From NCBI GenBank assembly GCA_035771165.1, contig JAWNZC010000111.1, positions 434,001 to 498,000 of the forward strand: a DNA stretch of 64,000 nt, given 5' to 3'. The position numbers and the translations under genes are program-made. The notes below the pieces were generated by a model. That model worked only from the letters and a program-made list of their open reading frames with translations. It was not told the DNA's origin and made no database searches. The stretch is from Paragorgia papillata. Its lineage: Eukaryota > Cnidaria > Anthozoa > Scleralcyonacea > Coralliidae. Of the stretch, positions 20,919 through 31,200 are shown piece after piece. Position 1 is the first letter of the stretch. Each line of letters starts with the position of its first letter.

Positions 20919-20989
20919 TTTCAAAAAAACACACAAAAGCAACTTTAAAAAATGATTTATTTATTTAATGAATCCACATTTATACATTT

Positions 20990-21324
20990 TTAAAATAGTA
21001 TTACACATTTTCTATTTTTTCTTTTTTCCCAATCTTTTGTATTTGTATACTTTCCAACATCCAAACTAAAATCATGATCTTTTTTTTTTGGAAGATTTCT
21101 AACTAATGTTCTATAAAACCTATACTGTGCAATTAAATTCCAACACCCATACAACTCGAAAAAAAACATATCCTCATTATTATTAAAATTTTTTTTTTTA
21201 CACAAGTAACTTTAATACGCGAATCTGGACTTTGTTTCAATAAAATTAATATTTCATTAAACTCGATAAAGTTTCTTTCATTACCATGTTCATTATCATC
21301 ATTGTATTTAAAATGTTTTTTCAT
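20990..21324 (-). pseudogene. Hypothetical protein, tandem paralog 2 (frameshifted)
   Basis: The second member of the tandem pair, in two frames (21324-21133 and 21205-20990). The shift lies in the T10 run near 21190-21200. Upstream Met at 21324 (MKKHFKYN). The copy is otherwise complete, so the duplication predates its loss. Confidence 0.5.
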
Positions 21325-21518
21325 ATTATTTATCCACTTTATTATTTATCATATTATCTTCTCCATTTTATTATTATTTTTAATCCTTAAATTCTTTTTT
21401 CAGATCAAATTCTACACACACACACAAAAAATGCAATATAGAAAATGATCTAAAAAAAAAATTAAAAAAATTAAAAATAATATAAAAACAGAGAAATTTT
21501 TTTTTTTTTACATTTTTT

Positions 21519-21694
21519 TTAAAAAAAATCAATATAAGCTGACCAATTAAAATATTCATCAACATTTTTTTCTCTCAAATACATATGTAAATAAATTTGT
21601 ACATCTTTGAAAGATTTTAACTTTTTTAATTTGATTATTTGTTCAACTATATACTTTCTGTTACTAATTCATCTAAATTATACGGTTTTTCCAT
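21519..21694 (-). pseudogene. Hypothetical small protein, frameshifted
   Basis: An ATG at 21694 (MEKPYNLDELVTE) overlaps the end of the preceding gene by 17 bases. The frame shifts near 21655 and continues as a helical stretch (LREKNVDEYFNWSAYIDFF) to TAA at 21519. About 58 residues. Unknown. Confidence 0.35.
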
Positions 21695-22034
21695 TTTTTT
21701 CTTCTTCTTCTTTATTACACCTTTCTTCTTCTCTTCTCTTCAGCAATGCTTTCAACTTCTTTTTTACACTCTGTTCTATTTTCTCAATCACAAGACTTTT
21801 AATATCTAGTTGAATATCTTCAATAAGATCAACCTCAGTCAAATATTCATTCAAAAAACACTGAACATGAAACGAAAATTCGTCTATTTGGACAGATAAA
21901 TCCTCTTTCACACGTTGAACTATTAAATTAAAATCAATAGGTTCACCGTCTCTTACTTTATCCAAAATTAAACCATCAATGTAAATGTAATGACTTTTAA
22001 AACTGTTCATTCTTTGTAAAAAATTTTTGTCCAT
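21678..22034 (-). CDS. Hypothetical helical protein, paralog pair member 1
   Basis: About 118 residues from Met at 22034 (MDKNFLQRMNSF). It aligns weakly with the adjacent gene 21997-22368: VQRVKEDLSVQI versus VQRDLGEDIKKI, FLNEYLTEVDLIEDI versus ILNEKLTKVGLGDEI, then KIEQSVKKKLKALL versus EINHGVQRSLVNL. It ends with a charged coiled-coil-like tail (KRREEERCNKEEEEK). Function unknown. Confidence 0.5.
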   Translation of the reverse strand: MDKNFLQRMNSFKSHYIYIDGLILDKVRDGEPIDFNLIVQRVKEDLSVQIDEFSFHVQCFLNEYLTEVDLIEDIQLDIKSLVIEKIEQSVKKKLKALLKRREEERCNKEEEEKNGKTV

Positions 22035-22368
22035 TTTTTTCTTCAAACTTCACGTTCTCCAAATGACCTCCAAATTCTGCTACTTCTGAAACGATTTGCT
22101 TGTATCCCAAATTAACCAAACTTCTTTGAACTCCGTGATTTATCTCTTTTTTCAAAACACCCAACACATCAACTAAAATTTCGTCACCCAAACCAACTTT
22201 AGTTAACTTTTCATTCAAAATTTGTTGCACGTCGCTAGCTATTTTTTTAATATCTTCACCCAAATCTCTTTGAACACAACAATAAATTGCAGGAACACAA
22301 ATTATTTCTGTTTTAGCATACGCTAACACAGCTGCTTGAAATCTTGTTGATTTATTTTGTTCGTTCAT
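21997..22368 (-). CDS. Hypothetical helical protein, paralog pair member 2
   Basis: 123 residues from the ATG at 22368. Amphipathic helical repeat pattern; two adjacent Cys (YCCVQRD). Overlaps the next gene by about 38 bases. A GATATAAAA box lies about 45 bases upstream (near 22411-22420). Unknown function. Confidence 0.5.
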   Translation of the reverse strand: MNEQNKSTRFQAAVLAYAKTEIICVPAIYCCVQRDLGEDIKKIASDVQQILNEKLTKVGLGDEILVDVLGVLKKEINHGVQRSLVNLGYKQIVSEVAEFGGHLENVKFEEKNGQKFFTKNEQF

Positions 22369-22428
22369 TTTAAGAAAAAACTTGATTACTTAATGATGAA
22401 TTCTATTCTTTTTTATATCTTTCCTTCG

Positions 22429-22667
22429 TCAAATATTTTCACCTATTTTAAATAATGTCCATATATAGTTATGCGGGTAAGCACCAGCACCTGACATATC
22501 AATCACTTCAAAAACCACTTTATCTTCATTTTCTTGAAAAAAATTTTTTTTAACCAACCAATCACTCTAAGTTTAATATCGGTAATATTGTTTAAAAGTT
22601 CACGTAATTTTTCAAGCGACTCATATTTTGCGGGTATAAGATCAATTTCAATTTCTTTAACTAACAT
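22429..22667 (-). pseudogene. Hypothetical small protein, frameshifted
   Basis: An ATG at 22667 opens MLVKEIEIDLIPAKYESLEKL and a helical stretch; a T-run near 22545 shifts the frame. The second frame reads through GAGAYPHNYIW to TGA at 22429. About 80 residues. Its start region follows the stop of the Cys-rich gene by about 30 bases. Unknown. Confidence 0.35.
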
Positions 22668-22696
22668 TTTATTCAACTTCTTCTTCTTTCAAACAT

Positions 22697-23005
22697 TTAT
22701 TCAAATTTTGTTTTAATACGTAATCCAAATTTGTCATTAACAACTTTGACTGCTTCTTTATTTCTTTTTCCGTTTTCCATTTTTGCACGTTCAATCTCTT
22801 TTTCCTCTTTAATTTTTTTTTCAATTCTCCTAAGAAAAAAAAACAACAACTTTTTTAAAAAAAATAAATAAATCTAGCAACAAAAAAATTTCACTTACTC
22901 AATAAGATAAGGGTTTTGATTTAAATACTGTATCGCTTTTTCAATATCACATTTTTCATGCATACATTTTTTACACATACATCGAAATCATCCCGCTTCA
23001 TCCAT
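22697..23005 (-). pseudogene. Cys-rich small protein with a 69-bp intron
   Basis: Exon 1 is 23005-22899 and exon 2 is 22829-22697; the intron 22898-22830 has GTAAGT and TTTCTTAG borders. The exon sum is 240 bases, exactly 80 codons with stop. Exon 1 encodes a CMCKKCMHEKC cluster, likely a zinc site, followed by helical IEKAIQYLNQNPY; exon 2 encodes a charged helix. A TGA interrupts exon 1 five codons after the ATG (MDEAG then stop). Frame preservation across the proposed splice supports the intron. Function unknown. Confidence 0.45.
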
Positions 23006-23322
23006 TTTTTTTTTAACTGTCTTTCAAATAAACATAAAAAACAAAAATTTCACAAATATAAAAAAACTTAAATATTTTTTCTTCTTCCTTTTCATTTTTT
23101 AACCATATTAGAAAATCTTTTTTTTTTTTTTTACTCAAAAAAAAGTATATGTTACATCGTAATTCTATAATTCTTTCATTTTTATTTTTATTACCCTATA
23201 CGTAACACGTACTTTCAACACAAAAAAAAAATTATAAAAAATAAAATAATTTAGTGTTTTTTTTTCTATTGCAAAAAAAATAAATCTTTTTATAATTTTT
23301 TCGCACACATACAACAAAAAAC
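23006..23322. other. AT-rich non-coding stretch at right side of viral element
   Basis: A/T homopolymers, no coding frame recognised. It may contain the right terminal region of the viral element. The matching left terminus is outside the window, so inverted repeats cannot be tested. Confidence 0.4.
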
Positions 23323-23395
23323 CCCACAGGAACCAAAGTGGAAAGGTGCTGGTGGTAATGTACCAGATAATCCGGGTTCGACTCCCGGCTGTGGG
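23323..23395 (+). tRNA. tRNA-like sequence (possible pseudogene)
   Basis: 73 bases fold as a cloverleaf. The 7-bp acceptor stem CCCACAG/CTGTGGG and the T arm CCGGG-TTCGACT-CCCGG are perfect. The D arm is ACC/GGT with AAAGTGGAAA in the loop, and the anticodon stem CTGGT/ACCAG is perfect. The B box (GGTTCGACTCC) is canonical. The anticodon loop has 8 bases (GGTAATGT), so identity is ambiguous: AAT (Ile) if the T is position 33. No oligo-T terminator follows within 60 bases and no CCA is encoded. It could be element-borne, a SINE head or a decayed host tRNA. Confidence 0.6.
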
Positions 23396-23639
23396 AAATA
23401 CACACTCAAAAACGCCACACCCAAAAATAAATTAATATATGAACAGCCAACACCTACTCTCTAGCACCCTCCGTCCAAAATCGAAATTAATTTATTCCTA
23501 ATGAACTACGATTGGTCGAAAAAAACCAAAAAACAATATGATTGGTTAAAGACTAGTACCCAATCTCCAACACATAAAAAAAAATGATATATATTAGTAC
23601 ACTACTCATAAGGACAAAATACAGACCCCTACCGTTAAA

Positions 23640-26596
23640 TAAGAATTGAGAAACAAGCGGAGACCGACGACAACGCTGAAGAAACTGACGATACAGATGA
23701 TGGTAACAACGAAGATGTCAACTGGTCCTCGCTGGAAGAAGAAAGCATGTCGACAGAGGATGGAAATGACGAAGAAAAAGAAAACTTAACTACAGTGCAG
23801 TAAGTACATACATGTATAAAAGACGTTTCTAATGGTAGCCAATTCAAATCGAAAGTGGTTTTTCTTTGTCCTATTGATTGTTTCTTTCTACATTGTAATT
23901 GAAAGAGCATTCAAACTCTGCAATAGGCCTGTTTACAACTTGGCTACCCACCAAAGTTACCCTAGCACACAGCTTACCTTACTGCAGTAGCTCTTGTACA
24001 TTTCCTGGTTGTTTTTTTTTGTTTATCATGTTTACAAGGACACTAGGATAACCCTGGTGCTATAGGGTTTCCCGTAGTAGCTGGTTATGTTTTGTCCTTG
24101 GAAACACATTTGGTAGGGATAACTCAAGTCACCTACCCAGGACAACTATTTACTAGTTCCAGGCTTCTTGCATTGATTATGACTGACCACATTTAATAAA
24201 GTTGACCCGGGTAGCAGGGTGACGCTACAGTCTGTGGAATTTTGCTTGTAAACTCGGGCTAATTTTGACCTGGGTACTAGGGTAATCCTACCTCCTTGTA
24301 AACAGGCCGAAACTTTTAAGCTTTTATTTATTTTAGGGCTGAGCCAGGGACAAAGCTCCAATCTGAGCCAAAGTTTGTGGTATTTTATGGTATGCTCATG
24401 AGCCTGTTTACGATGTTTTGCTTCAACTGTAAAGCTCCCAACCCAAAAGCTGAGGTCAAACGCAATGGCTACAGTGACACAGATTTGTAAAGAATGTCAA
24501 CTAGGAAAATGGTACCAGTGGAGAAGCCAACCTCTTGTCTTAGGAATATACCCGGCTGGGAACATTATGTATGAGGTTTGGGATTCTGATATCAGGGATA
24601 AATATCAGCCAGGAAATGTTGACGTTTCAGCATATGAACTTATTGGCAATCTCATTAAAACATATTTTGTGCACCAAAGTAAATTCTTGTTTTCATCTAT
24701 CCTCCATTACTGGGAAAATTACCAATCCAACATGATTGCTCAGGTGAAAGGCAATAAAGATGCAAGTAGCATATGGTCAGGAGATGGGCGATTTGATTCA
24801 ATGGGCCATAGTGCCAAGTATGGTGTATATACCATGTTCAGCAACACTGTATCAAAATTAGTGCATTTTGAACTCCTTCAGGTAAATAGTAATATTAATA
24901 TATACACAGTGTGACAAAAATAAAATCCAAGTATATTAAAAAACATTTACCAGTTACCAGTGCAACTAAAATTTTCGGGCCACTGCCCGTTTGTTGATAT
25001 ACAGTGTTTTGAAATATGAAGGTGATATATATTTAAAATTGGCTCATGAATTATTGAGTTTTTAAGATAGATATTTTTGTCAGTGATCGCCACAAGAGCA
25101 TTGCTAAATGGATAAGAACATCAGAAAAATGAACTAGATACTACAATGATATATGGCATGTGAACAAGAGCATCAACAAAAAAACTGCGACAAGTTAGTA
25201 AGGAGAAGGGTTGTGGAATTTTAAAGGATTGGTTGAAAGGTGTCCGCAACCACTTGTGCTGGAGTGTCCAGACTACTCAGCTTGGATTTGGAGAGCTAAT
25301 CACTGCAAAATGGAAGTCCGCAGTGAGACACATTGCAAACAAACATGCAGATCATCCAGATGAACTCTTCACTGAATGTGCACATGATGAACTAGAACCA
25401 GAGATTGGGTTAAAATGGGTAACTACAGTTATAACCTTACTAATATTTTATTGCCAAGCAGTTTCATATTATTGCCATCTTCATTACTGCCTGATTGAAT
25501 ATAGTTTCCCTGTGACAAATACAACTGTTGTTTTCCCAATGATACAAAAATACAAGATAAATTATGTTAATAAGCTGTGTTGATCTCTTTGTAGGAACAA
25601 CTGCATATGACAGGCTTAGTTTAATTATTTTAAACAAAAGGACGATCCGGGATGTAGGCAGGTGTACTCCAGAGGCACAAACAAGTTGCCTGGAGGGATT
25701 CCACTCCACCTTAAACCACTGGCACCCCAAGATGACCCATTTTTCTTGGCTTGGAACTTACTGCAGGTAATGAGGTTCAGGTATTGACTTTGTACACCTT
25801 ATATGCATCGATGCATGTAAAAATATCTAAAAATATATACATGTATCTAAATTGAAAACTTTATCTTTTACTGTAGACACATCCTCGCTATTCTCCATTT
25901 TAATACGAATTTGCAACGCAAGACCAAAACTACCAGGGATGGGAAGCCATATTATAAGGTGACGTATCCTAAGTTCAAACATGGAGGAAATTGTTGGGGA
26001 AATCCCTGTCCCTCCAACATATGGTAAGTGTTGCTAACTGTTTATTATAATTCACATGCATGATACTGGTACATAACTTTGAACACACGACTGTACATAT
26101 ATTGAAACATTGCCTTTTTTTTACGATTATATATGTCAGTGGAATACTGGATACTTTGTTTACATGTCTATTGGATACGTTAACAGCAAGACTGAACAAG
26201 TATAAAGAAGAAAATCCAGATCCACTGAATCGTCAATTTCCAGAAAGGCGGGATAAAGAGACAGCAATACAGCGGCACCATGAGTGACAACAGATTGCAA
26301 CCCAGCTAGTTCCAAATGGCACATACACCATTTTTTAACACTTTCATTCCCATCGGTGCCATTTGGCACTTTTTATTTTTTACTCTGTCTGGTAATAAAA
26401 CCTTAGTTATACAACAAATAATTATTTTAATTTTATTTTTTTAGTGGAAATACAGATTCAACAGCAACAGGAGCTTGCAACTGTTGCAGCTGCAACTGAA
26501 AATCCGAGAACAAGAAAGCAACCTAGATGCAAAAAGTGCAATAACCTGATGAAAGGACATCCACGTGGTAGATGCCCAGACACCCCAATGGAATGA
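23640..26596 (+). pseudogene. DDE transposase, Kolobok-like, spliced and broken
   Basis: Exons visible: acidic exon to 23799; 24337-24881; about 25060-25421; 25595-25766; 25877-26020; about 26145-26287; and a last exon ending at 26596 with a CKKCNNLMKGHPRGRC zinc knuckle. Borders are GT-AG. The transposase core has SGDGRFDSMGHSAKYG (first Asp), VSDRHKSIAKW (second Asp), NDIWHV and CLEGFHSTLNHWHPKM (Glu). This combination is typical of multi-copy cnidarian transposases that I would place near Kolobok; the superfamily name is inference. Frameshifts near 24465 and 25180 and a TGA near 25128 show decay. The start exon before 23640 is not resolved. Confidence 0.6.
23926..24308. mobile_element. MITE in transposase intron (TIR GGCCTGTTTACAA)
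   Basis: A perfect 13-bp inverted terminal repeat bounds 383 bases (23926-23938 and 24296-24308), lying wholly inside the first visible intron. Internal sequence is non-coding with further weak inverted similarity (TACCCTAG). No clear target duplication. Confidence 0.65.
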
Positions 26597-26611
26597 ACAG
26601 ACACACTAAGT

Positions 26612-27702
26612 TCATTGTATTATAATTGCACTTGTAAATATTGTTTGGTTGATAAAAAAAACCCTACTACATGTACTCTGGTTAAGCTCGTCTTTGAGCT
26701 GAAAGATAACCTCGGTGTTCTTTTGTGGAAATTGTGTTTGTATCTTGTTGTAAACACATGCTTGTAAAGGCCTAGAGTTCTCCCAACCAAGTATACCACA
26801 CATCCATCTAATTAGCCATCTATATGCAACAGCTCTCAAAAACCTAAAAGGGAAAGAGAATTACTTCAATGACCAATCTAGTTTTGTGACAAGACACACC
26901 GTTGGAAGGCAGTCACCATTATAATACAGTAACCAGACCTAAGTAGGCCCTAACCCCAAACTTTAACCACCCTTTTAGACTGATGGTCAGTAGTGACTTG
27001 CATTTATATAATATATACAGTACTGAAAATATTAGTAAGTTAGCTTAAATATTAACGGAAACTCCATGTAAATTTCTTACTCATTTCTAGTTTGTCCCCC
27101 ACATCTTCGGTATGATCAACCATTTCTATCTCTAAATAATGGGCCAACTTGTTCCAGTACCGTGGGGTTTATCATAGGACTGAAACTCTCATGCTGCGTT
27201 ATACAATGGACTCCCTCTATGTTACCATCGAAGGTCAAAAGTCTGACAGCAGGCATAATTTCTCTGCAGCATCTGTATTCGAGAATATCGACAAGCAATT
27301 CATGGTGACAACATTTGCAAGTGCACCTGAAAATACGGTTAAATGTTACGTTGAGTTTCTAAATATTTATGAGAAAACAGTTCCTAAATATCGCTACTGA
27401 TTATAGCTTATTAATAGTATAACATTCGACCCTTTGATCGCATATTTACTACCGAACTTTACTTACCACTCGTTTACAGGGATCCTCCAATCACTTCTCA
27501 TTTCCAATGTTAGCGGAGAAATCCCATCCTCATCAGTCTCGTCCATGTCAAATTCTTGGCTAGTTCGTGCAAACGGTTCATCGGCATAAGCGTTTGCATG
27601 TGATGATACGACAACATAGTCAGCGTCACTTTCAGTTTCACTTTGGCTATTTGAAGAGTTATCATTCGAACTCAGGGACGTATTAGAATCAGCTTCCGCC
27701 AT
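26612..27702 (-). pseudogene. P2X7-ballast-like (zinc, Cys-rich) transposon ORF, three exons
   Basis: Exons 27702-27467, 27326-27081 and 26843-26612, with GT-AG borders and matching phases. Exon 1 is acidic (MAEADSNTSLSS) and ends NEW. Exon 2 gives CTCKCCHHELL, EYRCCREI and HCITQHESF; exon 3 gives FLRAVAYRWLIRWMCGILGWENSRPLPA-type sequence. This matches the Cys/Trp pattern of the P2X7 C-terminal ballast domain, a zinc-binding fold found in many stand-alone cnidarian proteins. An in-frame TGA after FRDRNG in exon 2 breaks it. The tail after about residue 20 of exon 3 shifts (poly-T near 26700). It converges with the transposase gene, 15 bases apart, so both likely form one two-gene element. 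Confidence 0.65.
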
Positions 27703-28299
27703 ATTATGGTTTTCAATAAGATGACTGGGTAAAAATCGTAGAATAAAGCGACCAGGAATGTGTTTAAAAAGCGATGTATTTATCTGACTTATCTCCTTTC
27801 GATAGCTTGTTGCGTGTCCAGGTGTCCCGTGTCCAGGTGTCGTACTTATGACGTCACAGATGAAAACATGGCGGCTTAAAAAGTTCGCATGTAGTGGCTA
27901 ACTTTGGACGGCAAATTCAACAACTTCTACTGCTCAGATAAATGTCAGCTATACACCAAATTACTCGCGAAAGATTGACGTTTTATTTGTTAAAGCAATA
28001 AATCAGACATCGAAAATTTGGCTGCATTGGTACTTTAAGATACATAAAGAGTCTTCGGAATGGGATTTCATCACTTTTGATTGAGCAACAACAAAGCATA
28101 GAAGAATTTGCATCAGGCTTTAAACATGTTCCATAAATGCTTACTCCTTATTTTTTGCTAGTTTACTATAAAATTGACCCTTAATTGCTCTGTACAGCCT
28201 AAATTCTAGTTTGAGAAACCCGAATAGATATTCCGTCACTGTAAGGAGCTACTAAGTTAACGAAAACGTTTTTTTTCAATTTAAAAAAGAGAGCCTGAT
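27703..28299. other. Upstream region of ballast gene / element edge
   Basis: No gene. Contains a tandem GTGTCCAGGTGTC duplication near 27815-27842 and a TGACGTCA (CRE-like) site near 27847-27856 just upstream of the minus-strand gene. The element boundary was not resolved: no convincing inverted partner was found near 23.4-23.7 kb. Confidence 0.35.
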
Positions 28300-31200
28300 A
28301 CTGAAACAGGGCCTATTTCTGTTTTAAAGGCAGACGAAGTGCTTAAAGAGAGTGTACAGGCAGTCCCAGTGGACCCTGAAAAAATTCGAAAAGAATCTCA
28401 GATATACCAGCTAAACGCTGATGATAAACCGTTTGATTACCATCAGGCGATAAATGAAGCTACATTTACTCTTGCCTTGGAAGACCCGTCGCTCTTGTGT
28501 AATAAGAGAGTTACAAAAGCAAGCAAGGTTGAAACTGCATGGTGAAGATTTCGGTTATAAAAAGAAAGTGTCGAGATTAAAATAATTTGGAAATGCTTCT
28601 TCTGTGCAGTCAAAAAGAGAGTATGTTAGGCCAGATGTTAGACAGAAGAGAGTGGAGCAGCTCCAAGAAGATTTAAGAGGTTGATTTACAGCTTAATTTC
28701 GCCGTTAAACAGCGTGAAAGATGTGCTAATGTGAGTAATTTCAGTAAGGCACTAGATGTATCAAAATGAAGAGGAGTTAACATTACTACAAAAAAAGGCG
28801 ATTATAAGCAAGCGTGTGAAGAAGTGCACAGACAAAAAAAAACAAGGTCGGCTACACAAAAAGGTGACTTACGCCAGTTTTTATGCAGGAAAATTAGTGA
28901 TCAGGCATCCACGCAAGTCAGTCAAAGCACATCATCCAGTGATGACGCTGAAGGACAAGTCACGTTGACTGGTCAAAGTACATGTACATCCAGTGAAGAC
29001 GCTGAAGGACAAGTCACGCCGACTGGTCAAAGTACAAGTCGCGTCGACTGGTCAAAGTACAAGTACATCCAGTGAAGACGCTGAAGGACAAGTCACGTCG
29101 ACTGGTCAAAGTGCATGCTCATCTAGTGAAGACGCTGAAGGTATATCGCAAGATTTTGAAGAACATCGTCAACAAATCTCACCTGGTGATACTATTGAAT
29201 TGCAACAACAAACAGGTGAAAATAAGGATTTTTAATGTATCCCGCTACTTTGTCCCAGAATGTCGAAGCAAGTCAGTAGGAGTTTCTGACGCTATTGACG
29301 AGGTTAAGTTTAGTAAGTTTGTTCGCAATATTCGTTTAAATTTAGGTGATGCCGGCAAGAACTGCCAAGATGGATTATATATTTCACAAGTGAACACTGT
29401 CTCTTTGAATGAATATATAATGTACAGATCTGAATACTGCAAGAGGTATCACACTTCACAGTGCTCTGAATGTGGCAATCTGATGAACATGGCATCACAT
29501 GTTTACTACGAAGGCATCTTGAAAGTCTCAGAAGTTTACAAGAGACGATTTTCTGAAAGTAAATATCAATCAGACAAGGCTATAAGAAGACTGATGCAAT
29601 TACCAGTTGTAATTTTGAAGAAAGAACATCTGTATGTCACAGAACTAATACCTGGAATACACTACCGGACTTTGATTGATTGGATTGAGAAGACTATGCC
29701 AGAAAAAGACACCCAGAAAAAGCTGGACAAACAAACCTTGAAATCGCTGTGAGCTGGCCTTGACGAAATCTGATAGGAAATTGATACGATCTGCAGCAAC
29801 ATGGGATATGTCTGGAAAGAAAGCCAAGGAAGCATATGGTATAGACAATCATACCCTAAAGTTAAACCAAGTAAAAGAAGCAATTGCAAATTCTCAAAAG
29901 ATCCATAACGAGATTATAAAGCTTGCGCATCTCGAAGAAACAGCATTATTGCGATCTCTGGGTGTTGCAGCTGAAGTCGAGTCAGACACAGAGAGTTTTG
30001 AAGATGAGAGTGCTCTAGAAAGTGTTTTACAAAGTGCTTCAGACGATGAGCAGAGTAGGAGCAAATGTGAAGCCAAAACTATTATTAGTGAAGATACACA
30101 GGTACATGAGCCACAAGTTACAGTCATCACACGTTAACGATAACTTAAGATTCAATCCGAAATTCCTCTTCAAACATGTTGCTGAAGAAAATATAGCACC
30201 ATCCAATGAGACATTGCTCTTATGGCTGAGAGAAAACAAATTCAACTGGTTTTCGTTTTTTCACGACGTTGCACATTATCTGAAGAACTACAACTCAAAC
30301 GTTCTTGACCAAGTATTGTTAAACTTTACGCAATATTTGTCGGACTCCAATCTTAGTCAAGAAGAGGAAAAATTGGTCAAAGATACACGACAAGCATTTC
30401 TTGAGTTTAATAGTAGGCAGCCATTACTGATTGGAGATGAACAGGTTTTGTCTGATTCTGACATTCTGACACAGAGTTTCAAGGTCATGAGGTAGTTAAA
30501 GAAATTAAATCACTCTTGAGTGAAGAAGGAAAGAAACGGATAAGAGCAGCAAGAAGTGCTCTCAAGCACAAGGCGAAAAAGGAAGTTGCAAAACGGTAGC
30601 AACTAATAACATACTACTGAAGCGGAAAATCAGTAAAAGAACAATTCGCGTGACAAAAGAACACCCAACACAATTGGCAAAGACATAGAGGATTTTGTCA
30701 AGTCAAAACGAGTTGGCGCTGACGCACAGGAGACGAACAGGGGTACTAACGTTTTATGGAAATCGCACCAGAGGAAAAAAAGTAACTTATAAGGGCATAC
30801 AAGAGCACCTCCAAGAAAAATATGGTTGCAAGATTGGTTACGGCACAGTCGTACAATTATGTGTCATTTGAAGTAAGCGGAGTATCTCGGCGAAAAGATA
30901 CAGGGGTGTTGCTAGAATTACATGCCGCAAATCCAGAAAGGGTTTTTCAGTCAAACTTAACCCTGATGCACATTGCAGCAGTGCGTTCTACAAAGCTCTT
31001 GATCACATACAGATGGAAGAGACAAAGTTCTGTTGAATCCGGATGACCAGGCCGGATTCCGATTAGACACAACGTTTACACAGACAGGGCAAGTGCATAA
31101 CGGAAGAGAAAATGCCAGCATTAACAACAAGAACAGACTTTGTAAGCTCTTATTCATCACTGCTTCAGACGACTTCATTCCTGTTTATGGAGTCGGACAC

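Noticed and set aside
1..23005. Stop-codon reassignment (TAA=Gln, TGA=Trp) in the viral block
   Set aside because: In-frame stops could suggest recoding, but many frameshifts also occur, genes still end at ordinary TAA/TGA, and the neighbouring transposons show similar decay. Mutation is simpler.
23400..28300. TIR/TTAA boundaries for the Kolobok-like element
   Set aside because: Several TTAA sites lie near both sides (for example near 23540 and 28037), but no convincing inverted partner sequence was found; the ends are left undefined.
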